Shown: positions 1 through 9,184, counted from the stretch's first letter. The stretch is 64,000 nucleotides of DNA from an uncultured Prevotellaceae bacterium (GCA_902784755.1 CACZVX010000007.1:1-64000), one strand, 5' to 3'. Made by a program: numbers and translations. The notes: a model not told the origin generated them from the sequence alone.

Positions 1-669
1 AACGGCATGAACTTGAAGAGCGACCAGTCGGGTTGGGGTATTGCTCCTGTCCTCGGTATTGATTACAAGATCGGCAACTTCAATTTCGCAGCCAAATACG
101 AGTTCAAGACTCGCATGCGCATGAAGAACGATTCTGACTTGAAGGAAGCCACCGTTATTTCTGCCACAAACAAGTATGTGAATGGTACGAGCGTGCCTGA
201 AGACTCTCCCGCTCAGCTCGCCCTCGGCGCCCAGTGGGAAATGACTCCTGGCGTTCGCCTGAACCTGGGCTATCATCACTTCTTCGACAAGTCGGCCCAC
301 TGGTATGAGCACAGCGAAAAGCTCCTCGATGGCGACACCAACGAGTATCTGGCCGGTGCTGAGTGGGATGTCACGAAAAAACTGCAGGTGAGCGGTGGTG
401 TTCAGTTCACTCGCTACGGACTCTCCGATGCATACATGAACGACATGTCGTTCGTCGTGAACTCTTGGACTTTCGGACTCGGCGTAGGCTATCAGGTCAC
501 CGACAAGGTAAAAGTGAACGCTGCCTACTTCCAGACCAACTATGAGAATTACGATATGGACATGCCCGAGCAGAACATGAGCGGCCTCGGCCTTACCGTT
601 CCGGCAGGCAAGAACTCGTTCACCCGCACAAATAAAGTTCTCGGACTAGGTGTTGAGTTAACACTGTAA
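1..669 (+). CDS. OmpP1/FadL-type outer membrane transport protein (3' part)
   Basis: The reading frame is open from the first base of the window, so the N-terminus (signal peptide, hatch) lies upstream; about 220 residues are visible. They look like the C-terminal half of a FadL/OmpP1 long-chain hydrophobe transporter barrel: alternating beta-strands such as LALGAQWEMTPGVRLNLGYH and a closing strand NKVLGLGVELTL ending in a hydrophobic residue. In this family the barrel takes up fatty acids or other hydrophobic molecules across the outer membrane; Bacteroidales members are often labelled hemin receptors without proof. A hairpin terminator follows at 741-774, so it ends its transcription unit. 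Family call is fairly firm, substrate unknown. Confidence 0.75.
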   Translation, partial: NGMNLKSDQSGWGIAPVLGIDYKIGNFNFAAKYEFKTRMRMKNDSDLKEATVISATNKYVNGTSVPEDSPAQLALGAQWEMTPGVRLNLGYHHFFDKSAHWYEHSEKLLDGDTNEYLAGAEWDVTKKLQVSGGVQFTRYGLSDAYMNDMSFVVNSWTFGLGVGYQVTDKVKVNAAYFQTNYENYDMDMPEQNMSGLGLTVPAGKNSFTRTNKVLGLGVELTL

Positions 670-740
670 ACGAAAAAAGAACCAACTTTTCCAAAGACCA
701 TTCAAAACGTTGATTCCACATCGGATCAACATTTAAGAAT

Positions 741-774
741 AATTGCAGGGCATATAGCTTGTCCTGCAATTTTT
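741..774 (+). terminator. Rho-independent terminator after the FadL-type gene
   Basis: AATTGCAGG at 741-749 pairs perfectly with CCTGCAATT at 763-771 around a 13-nt loop and runs into a T tract. It separates the FadL-type gene from the sugar-acid operon. Confidence 0.75.
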
Positions 775-820
775 GTTTTCGATAAATATATTCCTCACTA
801 CATTTTTTTACCCTAAATAA

Positions 821-852
821 TTTGCGGTTTTCGTGCATTTAGTGTATATTTG
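821..852 (+). promoter_or_regulatory. Bacteroidetes-type promoter of the sugar-acid operon
   Basis: TTTG at 821-824, 20 bp spacer, TATATTTG at 845-852 matches the -33/-7 consensus used by the Bacteroidetes primary sigma factor. Transcription would start near 859, about 40 nt before the ATG at 899. This also rules out the in-frame upstream GTG at 833 as the start. Confidence 0.7.
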
Positions 853-898
853 CACACTACATCAAGAACCTTTCTATCTACTAAATAAACAGAACAAT

Positions 899-1591
899 AT
901 GGCACTTTGGAAAAATGATGAAGAGCTATTTGCTATTGCACGTAAAGAACTGTTTACGGCACTCGTGGGAGATGTTCTCGACAAGATGGGCTTTCTCCAC
1001 CAATTTCTATCCCCCCAGATCAAACCGTTAAGAAGCGATATGGTTACTATAGGGCGCGCCATGCCCGTGCTTGAAGCGGATGTGTTCGTGGAAAAGGCAG
1101 AAGAGACGCATCTTCCTTTGATGAAAAAGCCTTTCGGTATTATGTTTGAGGCTCTGGACAGTCTGCAGCCCAACGAGGTATACATCTGCTCAGGTTCTTC
1201 CCCGCGCTATGCCCTCTGGGGTGGACTGATGAGTACACGTGCCTTGAAACTGAAGGCTGCAGGAGCTGTGGTTGACGGATTCTCCCGCGATACTCCAGAA
1301 ATTCTCCGACTGAACTTCCCGACCTTCTCCATGGGAACTTACGCCCAGGACCAGGGACCACGCGGGAAAGTTCTCGACTACCGACTACCTATTGAGTTCA
1401 ATGGTATCCGCGTAAACCCGGGAGACATTGTCTTCGGCGATCTCGACGGTGTCATCATTGTGCCCAAGGAAGCAGAAGAAGAAGCTTTCAATCTGGCCAT
1501 AGAAAAAGCCAGAGGTGAAAAACTGGTGAAGCAAGCCCTGGAGGAAGGAATGAGCACCGTAGAGGCGTTTGCCAAATTTGGAATTATGTAA
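899..1591 (+). CDS. RraA-family protein, probable oxo-acid aldolase/lyase
   Basis: 230 residues from the ATG at 899, chosen because the promoter -7 box lies at 845-852. The protein matches the RraA / HMG-CHA aldolase fold: GDVLDKMG near the N-terminus, then GG(L)MSTRALKLKAAGAVVDGFSRD, which holds the Arg and Asp of the family aldolase site (DGxxRD), and a C-terminal GDIVFGDLDGVIIVP segment. Family members are class II, metal-dependent pyruvate aldolases or oxaloacetate decarboxylases, or the RNase E inhibitor RraA of enterobacteria. As first gene of a sugar-acid operon it most plausibly cleaves or decarboxylates a keto-acid product of the dehydratases downstream. It is followed 12 bp later by the SDR gene. 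Substrate is inferred only from context. Confidence 0.75.
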   Translation: MALWKNDEELFAIARKELFTALVGDVLDKMGFLHQFLSPQIKPLRSDMVTIGRAMPVLEADVFVEKAEETHLPLMKKPFGIMFEALDSLQPNEVYICSGSSPRYALWGGLMSTRALKLKAAGAVVDGFSRDTPEILRLNFPTFSMGTYAQDQGPRGKVLDYRLPIEFNGIRVNPGDIVFGDLDGVIIVPKEAEEEAFNLAIEKARGEKLVKQALEEGMSTVEAFAKFGIM

Positions 1592-1603
1592 AACAGAGAA
1601 ATA

Positions 1604-2347
1604 ATGAATGCATTTAGATTAGACGGGAAAAAGGCTGTCATCACTGGTGGTGGCAGCGGTCTGGGAATGGCCATTGCTAAAACCTATACGAAAGCTGGTG
1701 CTGATGTAGTCATCATCGGCAGAAACGAGGAAAAACTGATTGCCGCCCAGAAGGAAATAGGCGGGAACTGTACCTATAAGGCATTTGATGTAACGAAACT
1801 TCAGGAGATTCCTGCACTGGTGGAAGAAATTGGCGCTGTGGACATCCTTGTGAATTGTGCCGGTATTCATCTGAAGAAATGGGCACTCGAAGTGACCGAT
1901 GAGGAATTTGCTAAAGTACTCGATGTTCACGTGATGAGCGTTTTTGCCCTTTGCCGTGAGTTTGGCAAACTAATGGCAGAGCGTAAAAGCGGATCCATCG
2001 TTCTCATTAGCAGCATGACGGCCATCATGGGTATGAAGCAAGTAGTAGCTTATACAGTAGCAAAATCAGCCATATTAGGACTACAGCGAAGCTTAGTGGC
2101 AGATTTGTCAACCAGCGGAATCCGGGTAAACACCATCGCTCCTGGATGGATTGACACGCCTATGCTGCATAAGGCTATCGACAACGATGCTCCCCGCAAA
2201 GCCAAGATTCTGGATCGCATCCCTACTCGTACATTTGGTGACCCGGAAGATATCGGTTATGCCGCCCTATATCTGGTATCTCCTGCCGGAAAATATGTGA
2301 ATGGGGTGTTCCTGCCCGTAGATGCAGGGGCTGCAGAAGCCTTCTAG
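1604..2347 (+). CDS. SDR-family NAD(P)-dependent oxidoreductase (gluconate 5-dehydrogenase-like)
   Basis: 247 residues, usual size of classical short-chain dehydrogenases. Visible motifs are the cofactor loop TGGGSGLG (about residues 11-18), NCAG, the catalytic SS and YTVAK (Tyr and Lys), and the IAPGWIDTPM segment after the active site. Related enzymes oxidise or reduce hydroxyl groups of aldonates and keto-deoxy-aldonates (KduD, gluconate 5-dehydrogenase, 2-keto-3-deoxy-L-fuconate dehydrogenase). Located second in the operon, 12 bp after the RraA-like gene and 15 bp before the transporter, it probably supplies the redox step of the same pathway. Exact substrate not determinable here. Confidence 0.82.
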   Translation: MNAFRLDGKKAVITGGGSGLGMAIAKTYTKAGADVVIIGRNEEKLIAAQKEIGGNCTYKAFDVTKLQEIPALVEEIGAVDILVNCAGIHLKKWALEVTDEEFAKVLDVHVMSVFALCREFGKLMAERKSGSIVLISSMTAIMGMKQVVAYTVAKSAILGLQRSLVADLSTSGIRVNTIAPGWIDTPMLHKAIDNDAPRKAKILDRIPTRTFGDPEDIGYAALYLVSPAGKYVNGVFLPVDAGAAEAF

Positions 2348-2362
2348 TTCTTCGATTCGTTT

Positions 2363-3616
2363 ATGAGCACTTCCAAAAAGACAAACGTGAGATGGGTGAT
2401 GGTGGCGCTGCTGTTTTTCGCTACCACCATTAACTATATCGACCGGCAGGTTATCGGCCTGCTGAAACCGTATATCCAAGACGATTTGCATTGGAGCGAA
2501 ATGGACTACGGCCATATCGTGACCGCATTCCAAATAGCCTATGCCTTCGGTATGCTGGCCTGCGGAAAACTAATCGACAAGATGGGACTTCGCTGGGGTT
2601 ATGTTTTCTCAGTGACTATTTGGAGCATTGGTACCATCCTCCATTCTATGGTAAACAGCGTTCTAGGGTTCAGTGCCGTAAGGGCCATCCTCGGATTTGG
2701 TGAAGCCGGCAACTTCCCCTCTGCAGTGAAGACCATTGCCGAATGGTTCCCGAAGAAAGCACGGGCCTTCGCTACAGGTATCTTCAACTCCGGCTCTACT
2801 ACAGGAGCTATTGTTGCTCCAATCATTGTGGTGGCTATCACCCTGAACTGGGGATGGCGATCTGCTTTTGTTATAACGGGTGCGCTCGGTCTTATATGGG
2901 TGATAGCCTGGCTTTTGGTCTATCAGCCTCCCAGGAAGCATAAGCATGTCAATCAGGCCGAACTGGACTATATCCATTCTGACAAGGACGAAGAAGAGCA
3001 GCCGCACGTGGCTTGGAGGGAACTGTTTCGTTACAAGCAGACCTATGCCATTCTTTTCTCCCGTTTCCTCACTGACTGGGTTTGGTGGTTCTTCCTTTTC
3101 TGGGCACCCGATTTCCTGGCCAAGACACAAGGCATTGACCTGAAGGCGACCGTATTGCCCCTCGTTGTCATCTATTTGATGGCTGATCTGGGAGGTATCT
3201 CCGGAGGATTCATCTCTTCCCGATTTCTGATGAAGGGTTATTCTGCCGACTTTGCCCGTAAGACGACCATTTTGATTTTCGCACTATTAGTGTTGCCACT
3301 CAACGCCGTTCCCCATTTGAAGAGTCTGTGGTTGGTGGTGTTCCTCATCGGACTGGCCACTTCCACCCACCAGGCATGGGCTTCCAACATCTATACCGTG
3401 GTTTCTGATGTCTATCCGAAGCATGTGGTAGGTTCAATGACTGGTATTGCCAGTGTAGGAGGTGCCATTGGTGGAGCTCTTGCCTCTTCTTTCGTCGGTC
3501 TTGTTCTTGACGTGACGGGCTCCTATACAGCCATCTTCATGATAGCCAGTTGTATGTATCTGCTGGCATGGCTCACGCTGAAGCTTTTCGTTCCCATCAA
3601 ACAAATCCAATTCTAA
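2363..3616 (+). CDS. MFS transporter, ACS family (hexuronate/aldonate permease-like)
   Basis: 417 residues with about 12 hydrophobic spans. The N-terminal NYIDRQVIGLLKPYIQ segment is typical of the anion:cation symporter family that includes ExuT, GudP and DgoT, and FGEAGNFPSAVKTIAEWFPKKARA is the classic ACS signature after TM4. These proteins import hexuronates, glucarate or galactonate with protons through the inner membrane. It is embedded between the dehydrogenase and the dehydratase genes, its stop touching the next start (3616/3617), which supports uptake of the operon substrate. The transport class is clear; the specific sugar acid is not. Confidence 0.85.
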   Translation: MSTSKKTNVRWVMVALLFFATTINYIDRQVIGLLKPYIQDDLHWSEMDYGHIVTAFQIAYAFGMLACGKLIDKMGLRWGYVFSVTIWSIGTILHSMVNSVLGFSAVRAILGFGEAGNFPSAVKTIAEWFPKKARAFATGIFNSGSTTGAIVAPIIVVAITLNWGWRSAFVITGALGLIWVIAWLLVYQPPRKHKHVNQAELDYIHSDKDEEEQPHVAWRELFRYKQTYAILFSRFLTDWVWWFFLFWAPDFLAKTQGIDLKATVLPLVVIYLMADLGGISGGFISSRFLMKGYSADFARKTTILIFALLVLPLNAVPHLKSLWLVVFLIGLATSTHQAWASNIYTVVSDVYPKHVVGSMTGIASVGGAIGGALASSFVGLVLDVTGSYTAIFMIASCMYLLAWLTLKLFVPIKQIQF

Positions 3617-3880
3617 ATGAAAGCCTATATCAAACTCCATGATGACGACAATGTTGCCGTAGCCTTGAAAGACCTGCGCAAAGGGGATGTGCTGGAGGTG
3701 GACGGAAAGACCATCCAACTCAGGGCCGACATAGACTTCGGACATAAGTTCTGTATCCAAAGGATTGCTTGTGGCGAAAACGTTCTGAAATACGGTCTGC
3801 CTATTGGTAGTGCCACCCGTGATATTCTGGAGGGAGAACACGTACATATTCATAACATTCAATCAAATTATTCCATATGA
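3617..3880 (+). CDS. UxaA-family dehydratase, small SAF-domain subunit
   Basis: 87 residues matching the N-terminal SAF domain of altronate/galactarate dehydratases: an early LHDDDNVAVAL-KDLRKGD segment, FGHKFCI, and the closing HVHIHN motif. In E. coli UxaA this domain is fused to the large catalytic domain; here it is a free-standing small subunit. Unusually, the gene for an enolase-superfamily enzyme sits between it and the large subunit gene (5004-6176). Its ATG directly follows the transporter stop, and its end overlaps the next gene by 4 bp, indicating translational coupling. Confidence 0.82.
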   Translation: MKAYIKLHDDDNVAVALKDLRKGDVLEVDGKTIQLRADIDFGHKFCIQRIACGENVLKYGLPIGSATRDILEGEHVHIHNIQSNYSI

Positions 3881-4995
3881 TTATCAACCGATTCGAAAGC
3901 TGGTGGGTCAGAAGAGACAAATGCCTCTTTGACGACAAACGCAAAGGAAAGAGTGCCATGGACTGGGATGTCCTGGTCATCAAACTCACCACCGACACGG
4001 GCATCGAAGGTATAGCCACGGTTTTGGCTGCCCGTTCCGGGAATGTCACAGAGAGTTATCTTATGGATAACATCGCGCCCGTGGTATTAGGGCGTTCTCC
4101 CTACGAACGTGAAAAAATCTGGCACGAACTGTGGAACATCGACCGTCATCTGACTTTCTTTCCTGTCTATCTGCCAGGACCGGTGGACGTAGCGCTTTGG
4201 GATATCTGTGCCAAGGCGGCAAATCTGCCCCTTTATCAATATATCGGTGCCTATCGGGAACAGTTGCCCGTCTATGCCAGCGGCCTTTTCCATGCCACGG
4301 AACAGGAATATATTGACGAGGCTCTCTATTATCAGTCGAGGGGAATACCTATTTATAAAGTGCATCCCTGTGGTCCCGTAGAGATGGACATGCAGATACA
4401 CCAGCACCTAAGAGAGGCCGTAGGCCCCGATTACGGACTGATGAGCGACCCCGTTGCTGAATATACCTTAGACGAAGCCATTAAGGTGGGACGTCAATTG
4501 GAAAAGTTGAACTACATCTGGTTGGAAGAACCTTTCCGTGATTTCGAAACCTATAAATACACCCAACTCTGCGAAGCTCTCGACCTTCCGATTGCTGCCA
4601 CAGAGACAACCCGTGGTTGTCACTGGGGTGTGGCACAGGTTATCAATCAAAAGGCTGCGGATATCGTTCGGGCAGATGTTTCCTGGAAATGCGGTATTAC
4701 GGGAACTTTGAAGATTGCCCATTTGGCTGAAAGCTTCGGTCTGAACTGTGAGATCCACACCACGACCATGAACTATATGGACATTGTGAACCTGCATGTG
4801 TCGTGTGCCATCCGCAATTGTAAGTATTTCGAATACTTTGTGCCAGAGGAAGATTTCCAATTCCCCATGAAAGGCCTGTTGCCCATCGATGAACATGGCA
4901 TCATCACCGTTCCCAAGAATCCGGGCATTGGCGTAGAACTCGACTGGGACTTGATAACCAATAACTGCGTTTCTTACAAGGAAAAGCATATCTGA
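3877..4995 (+). CDS. Enolase-superfamily (mandelate racemase/muconate lactonizing) sugar-acid dehydratase
   Basis: 372 residues with the two-domain architecture of the superfamily: capping domain to about residue 125, then a TIM barrel. Candidate catalytic and metal residues are K161 and H163 in IYKVHP, metal ligands D191 (SDP), E217 (WLEEPF) and E243 (ATETTRG), D267 and H294 (EIHTTT), an arrangement like aldonate dehydratases. Such enzymes abstract the proton alpha to the carboxylate and eliminate water, giving 2-keto-3-deoxy acids. It overlaps the SAF gene by 4 bp and is followed by the UxaA large gene after 8 bp. The presence of two unrelated dehydratase types in one operon suggests two related substrates or sequential dehydrations. 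Substrate not assigned. Confidence 0.8.
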   Translation: MIINRFESWWVRRDKCLFDDKRKGKSAMDWDVLVIKLTTDTGIEGIATVLAARSGNVTESYLMDNIAPVVLGRSPYEREKIWHELWNIDRHLTFFPVYLPGPVDVALWDICAKAANLPLYQYIGAYREQLPVYASGLFHATEQEYIDEALYYQSRGIPIYKVHPCGPVEMDMQIHQHLREAVGPDYGLMSDPVAEYTLDEAIKVGRQLEKLNYIWLEEPFRDFETYKYTQLCEALDLPIAATETTRGCHWGVAQVINQKAADIVRADVSWKCGITGTLKIAHLAESFGLNCEIHTTTMNYMDIVNLHVSCAIRNCKYFEYFVPEEDFQFPMKGLLPIDEHGIITVPKNPGIGVELDWDLITNNCVSYKEKHI

Positions 4996-5003
4996 TCAGG
5001 AGG

Positions 5004-6176
5004 ATGAAAGGATATCTCAGAAACGACGGACGGAAAGGCATCCGCAACTTGGTAGCTGTAACCTACCTAGTGGAATGTGCCCATCATGTGGCACAGCGCA
5101 TCGTGGACAGTTTTCCTGATGATGATATTCATCTCATCGGATTCGGAGGTTGTGCCCCCAATGCGTATGCAGAGAAGGTGATGCAGCAGCTCTGCACGCA
5201 TCCGAATGTAGGTGGTGTGGTCATCGTTTCACTTGGATGCGAGAATTTCCAACGGGAGAAACTGCTGCAGCGAGTTACTGAAAGCGGCAGAATGGGTGAA
5301 CTCATCGTTATTCAGGAGAATGGCGGTACACGCTCTTCAATTGAAAAAGGTGTTGTGGCCGTCAGAGGAATGCTTTCCCTTTTGAATCAGGTTCCCGTCG
5401 TGGATTTCCTGTGGAGTGACCTAATGGTCGGTACCGTTTGTGGAGGTTCTGATGCCACAAGTGGTTTCACGGCTAATCCTGCTGTAGGCAAAACCTTTGA
5501 TAAACTGATTGCAAAGGGGGCTACTTGTATCTTTGAGGAACCGGGCGAATTGATAGGTTGTGAACACCTGATGCGCCAACGGGGGGCCACGACAGAGATT
5601 GGAGAACAGTTGTTTCAATGTGTGCGCAAGGCTGATGCCTATTACAAGAAGATGGGACACGACAGTTTCTCCGAGGGAAACGCCGTAGGAGGATTGTCCA
5701 CCATCGAGGACAAATCGCTAGGCTCCTATTCCAAGAGCGGTTCCCATCCCATCAACGGTTTGCTGTATCCCGGCGACCAACCTCCCCAAAGCGGATTGTA
5801 TTTTATGGACGTAGTTCCTGACGGAGAAGCCCTCTGGGGATTTCCCAATGTCAACGATAATGCCGAGATTGTTGAGATGAGTGCTTGCGGATGCCATCTC
5901 ATCCTCTATACCTCAGGAAGGGGTTCCGTGGCAGGCTCTGCCATTTCGCCTGTCATTAAAGTATGTGGAAATCCTCACACTTGTCAGGCATTGTCCGAGG
6001 ACATCGACATCAATGCCAGCAGAATCATCAGCGAAGGAGCCTCTTTGGAGGATATCAGCGATGAAACCATCGCCTATATCCACCATATAATTAATGGCAA
6101 CCAAACGAAGTCGGAAGCCTTAGGACATCGGGAGTTTCATTTGGGATACAAATATTTCGATGCCTGCCAAGGTTAA
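5004..6176 (+). CDS. UxaA-family altronate/galactarate-type dehydratase, large subunit
   Basis: 390 residues corresponding to the C-terminal catalytic part of altronate/galactarate dehydratases. It starts with GYLRNDGRKGIRN, a hallmark of that family, followed by GFGGCAPN, LGCEN, VGTVCGGSDATSGFTANPAVG and a late SACGCH; the conserved cysteines and acidic residues bind the catalytic metal. Together with the 87-aa SAF protein at 3617-3880 it would form a full UxaA-type dehydratase. Last gene of the operon; its TAA (6174-6176) is immediately adjacent to the priA stop on the other strand, leaving no room for an intergenic terminator. Confidence 0.85.
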   Translation: MKGYLRNDGRKGIRNLVAVTYLVECAHHVAQRIVDSFPDDDIHLIGFGGCAPNAYAEKVMQQLCTHPNVGGVVIVSLGCENFQREKLLQRVTESGRMGELIVIQENGGTRSSIEKGVVAVRGMLSLLNQVPVVDFLWSDLMVGTVCGGSDATSGFTANPAVGKTFDKLIAKGATCIFEEPGELIGCEHLMRQRGATTEIGEQLFQCVRKADAYYKKMGHDSFSEGNAVGGLSTIEDKSLGSYSKSGSHPINGLLYPGDQPPQSGLYFMDVVPDGEALWGFPNVNDNAEIVEMSACGCHLILYTSGRGSVAGSAISPVIKVCGNPHTCQALSEDIDINASRIISEGASLEDISDETIAYIHHIINGNQTKSEALGHREFHLGYKYFDACQG

Positions 6177-8459
6177 CTACAAAGGATCCACGTCATAATA
6201 GACCTGCAAGGAGTTGTAGCGTGTATTCTGAAGCATCTGACGCTGGGCCATCAGCAGATATTCGCGCACACGCTTCAAGTCAATACCGTTCTCTAATTTG
6301 AGAACAATCTTGCGGATATTCATCTGTTTCACCTTGGCAATCGAAGGTTTGTCCGGACCTAGCACCCGTTCTCCGAACCATTGCCGCAGACGGTTTCCCA
6401 TCTCGATAGCCGCCTCGTTCACCGTTGCATTCTGGCGATGTTTCAGATAAATATAAATGAGATGGTAGAAAGGAGGATAATGGAATTGCCGGCGCTCTTC
6501 CAGTAAGTCGCGGAAGAATCCGGCATAGTCGTTGTGTACGACTTGGGAAATGACAGGCAACTGAGGACTCTTAGTCTGCAGCAATACCAGTCCCTGCTTT
6601 CCTTTACGTCCAGCCCTTCCACTCACCTGTGCCATCATCATGAAAGCATGCTCATAAGCCCGGAAGTCGGGATAGTTGAGCATGGTATCCGCATTCAAGA
6701 TTCCCACCACGGAAACCTTGTCGAAATCCAAACCCTTTGAGACCATTTGCGTACCTATGAGCAAATTGGTACGCCCTGCCGAGAAATCACTAATGATGCG
6801 CTCATAGGCAGAACGCGTACGGGTGGTATCCAAATCCATACGGGCAACACGGGCTTCTGGGAAAATCTCCATCATCTGGTCCTCAATCTTCTCTGTGCCA
6901 TAGCCGCGCCCTTTCAGTTCTGTACTGCCACAACAGGGACAGACCTCGGGTACCTGATAGGTGTAACCGCAATAATGGCACGTGAGTTGCTGGATGTTCT
7001 TATGATAGGTGAGCGACACATCACAGTTCGTGCAATGAGGTACCCAGCCGCACTGGCGACATTCTATCATCGGCGCAAAGCCACGACGGTTCTGAAAGAG
7101 AATGACCTGTTCTCCGGCAGCTAGGGCTTTCTTGATACTTCCCAACAACAATGGCGAAAAAGGCCCTTGCATCATCTTACGTTTCTGCAAGTCCTTGATA
7201 TCCACAATCTGAATTTCAGGTAACTGAATGTCCTTATAGCGTGAGTTCAGCGTCACCAAACCATACTTCCCATTCACAGCATTATAATAACTCTCCATGG
7301 AAGGAGTGGCCGTACCGAGCAGGACCTTACAATCCGTTCCTTGCCCCATCTTAGCCGCCATCATAATAGCCACGCTGCGAGCATGATAGCGGGGAGCCGG
7401 ATCTTGCTGCTTAAAAGAAGTTTCGTGTTCCTCATCGATGATAATGAGACCCAATTTCTGAAAGGGAAGAAAAACGGCAGAGCGAGCACCCAAAATGACA
7501 TCATAAGGATTTGAAGAGAGTTGCTTTTTCCAAATTTCCACGCGTTCGGCATCACTATACTTGGAATGATAGATGCCCAAACGACTGCCAAACACCTTTT
7601 GAAGCCGTTCTCGAATCTGAACGGTCAACGCGATTTCCGGCAACAGATAGAGGACCTGCTCATGGCGTTCAAGAGCCTGCTTGATCAGGTGAATATAGAT
7701 TTCGGTCTTCCCTGAAGAAGTGACCCCGTGCAACAACGTCACATTCTTGCTAAGGAATGAAAAGAGTATCTGATTGTAAGCCTCCTGCTGAGCCTCATTC
7801 AACGGCTTCACCTGGTCAAGATGCGGCTCACCGGCATGGTTCAAACGCCCCACTTCCTTCTCGTAGGTCATCAGCATCTTCCGCTCAACGAGGTTCTTCA
7901 TCACCGTTGACGTGCAATGGCTATAGTTCATTAGTTCATCACGGGATACTTCGCTCCTTTGTCTTTCTACCTTTTCGTTAGGAAATTCGTCCCAATGACT
8001 CAATGTCAGATAGTCTATAAAGACTTTCTGCTGCTTGGGAGAACGGGCGAGTTGATCAAGTGCAATATGCAAAGCTTGCTCATTACGGTATGTAGGAGTC
8101 AGCGTGATGTAGGTTTCCATCTTCGGTTTGAAGCCGTCACGTTGTTTCAGTCCCAAAGGCATGGCCGCATTATAGACTTCACCAAGTGGTGACATATAAT
8201 AGTCGGCTATCCACTTCCACAGTTTGAATTGCGACTCTGTAAGCACAGGCTCATCGTCCATCACCTCCAAGACAGATTTCACGTTGAACGAGGGTTTCTC
8301 TTCATGCACTTTGATGGCGAGGGCCACATAAGTCTTGCTACGACCTAAAGGCACTACGAGGCGCATGCCAAATCTGACTTGCGCCTCTATCTCCTTTGGA
8401 ACGGCATAGGTGAAAAGCCCCTCTAAAGGTAACGGCAGAAGGACATCAACGTATAACAT
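6177..8459 (-). CDS. priA: PriA primosomal replication-restart helicase
   Basis: 760 residues, normal PriA length. An N-terminal DNA-binding region is followed by a superfamily 2 helicase core: Walker A GVTSSGKT with K251, Walker B DEEH with D342, GTATPSMESY, and a late GRAGRKGKQG. Between the helicase lobes lie the eight cysteines of the two PriA zinc-binding sites (CRQCGW..HCTNC and CHYCGY..CPCCGS). PriA reloads the replisome at stalled forks and D-loops. Gene is convergent with the sugar-acid operon (stop codons touch) and is followed upstream by a small beta-barrel gene after 23 bp that contains a direct repeat GGTTTCA x2. Confidence 0.95.
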   Translation of the reverse strand: MLYVDVLLPLPLEGLFTYAVPKEIEAQVRFGMRLVVPLGRSKTYVALAIKVHEEKPSFNVKSVLEVMDDEPVLTESQFKLWKWIADYYMSPLGEVYNAAMPLGLKQRDGFKPKMETYITLTPTYRNEQALHIALDQLARSPKQQKVFIDYLTLSHWDEFPNEKVERQRSEVSRDELMNYSHCTSTVMKNLVERKMLMTYEKEVGRLNHAGEPHLDQVKPLNEAQQEAYNQILFSFLSKNVTLLHGVTSSGKTEIYIHLIKQALERHEQVLYLLPEIALTVQIRERLQKVFGSRLGIYHSKYSDAERVEIWKKQLSSNPYDVILGARSAVFLPFQKLGLIIIDEEHETSFKQQDPAPRYHARSVAIMMAAKMGQGTDCKVLLGTATPSMESYYNAVNGKYGLVTLNSRYKDIQLPEIQIVDIKDLQKRKMMQGPFSPLLLGSIKKALAAGEQVILFQNRRGFAPMIECRQCGWVPHCTNCDVSLTYHKNIQQLTCHYCGYTYQVPEVCPCCGSTELKGRGYGTEKIEDQMMEIFPEARVARMDLDTTRTRSAYERIISDFSAGRTNLLIGTQMVSKGLDFDKVSVVGILNADTMLNYPDFRAYEHAFMMMAQVSGRAGRKGKQGLVLLQTKSPQLPVISQVVHNDYAGFFRDLLEERRQFHYPPFYHLIYIYLKHRQNATVNEAAIEMGNRLRQWFGERVLGPDKPSIAKVKQMNIRKIVLKLENGIDLKRVREYLLMAQRQMLQNTRYNSLQVYYDVDPL

Positions 8460-8482
8460 GAGGTTTCAGGTTTCAGGTGAGA

Positions 8483-9139
8483 CTAGAAGAGATAGGCGGC
8501 GCTGATTTTCCAGGTCTTATAGGTTCCTTTTGAAAGCACCTGATCAGCGGCATCCTTCACACGTACCTCACCAGCCTTGCCTAACGGAACATTATAATTG
8601 ACGGTCACCTCCAGTTTTCCCAAAGTAAGGCCACCACCCAAATCAAAGCTGAGGTTTGAATCCCTTGAACGCCAAGAAGCCACATTGTCTATCAGGTCTT
8701 TATCCTCATCATTGTCAAGTGCAAAACCAAACTGTGGTCCAGCAAAGGCGAAGATGCCACCTCCATTGAAGTTTAAGCCATAACGCAAATGGACAGGAAT
8801 GAGTATCTGCTTATCGCTGACTTTATATTTCCCTTTTTCACCTTCTATAGAACCGTTCAGTTCCACATTCCGCTTAGCATACAGGGCTGAGATGTCAAAT
8901 CCGAGACCTAACAAAGGGAATTTCAGAACGGGACCAATAAAATAGCCCATACGATTGCTCTTCTTAAATACATCGCCACTGAACGACATCTCCGAAACAT
9001 CCAAACCGCCCTTAATACCCAGTTTCACCTGAGCATTTGCGTTTAAAGGTATAAAGGTAAATAGGCCAAAAAGTAAAAGACTCTTTACCGCCATAGAAAT
9101 CATCTTTCTATGCCATATTGTGCTTTCTTTACTTTTCAT
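8483..9139 (-). CDS. Small outer-membrane beta-barrel protein (PorT-like/OMP_b-brl)
   Basis: 218 residues with a signal peptide ending at NANAQ and then alternating strands (VKLGIKGGLDVSEM, YFIGPVLKFPL, GFDISALYA, LSFDLGGGLTLGKLEVTVNYNVP) closing with ISAAYLF, typical of 8-stranded porin-family barrels in Bacteroidales. The family includes the T9SS accessory protein PorT, and its place directly after gldN makes a T9SS connection possible, but the similarity seen by eye is only to the general barrel class. The start could also be the second Met (about 9106). Function unproven. Confidence 0.6.
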   Translation of the reverse strand: MKSKESTIWHRKMISMAVKSLLLFGLFTFIPLNANAQVKLGIKGGLDVSEMSFSGDVFKKSNRMGYFIGPVLKFPLLGLGFDISALYAKRNVELNGSIEGEKGKYKVSDKQILIPVHLRYGLNFNGGGIFAFAGPQFGFALDNDEDKDLIDNVASWRSRDSNLSFDLGGGLTLGKLEVTVNYNVPLGKAGEVRVKDAADQVLSKGTYKTWKISAAYLF

Positions 9140-9184
9140 ATTGCTATTCCCCTTATTTCCCTTTTTTACTCTTTCACCTTTTTC

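Noticed and set aside
8462..8480. Direct repeat GGTTTCA x2 between priA and the small barrel gene
   Set aside because: Two copies only, no hairpin or consensus; too short to call a site.
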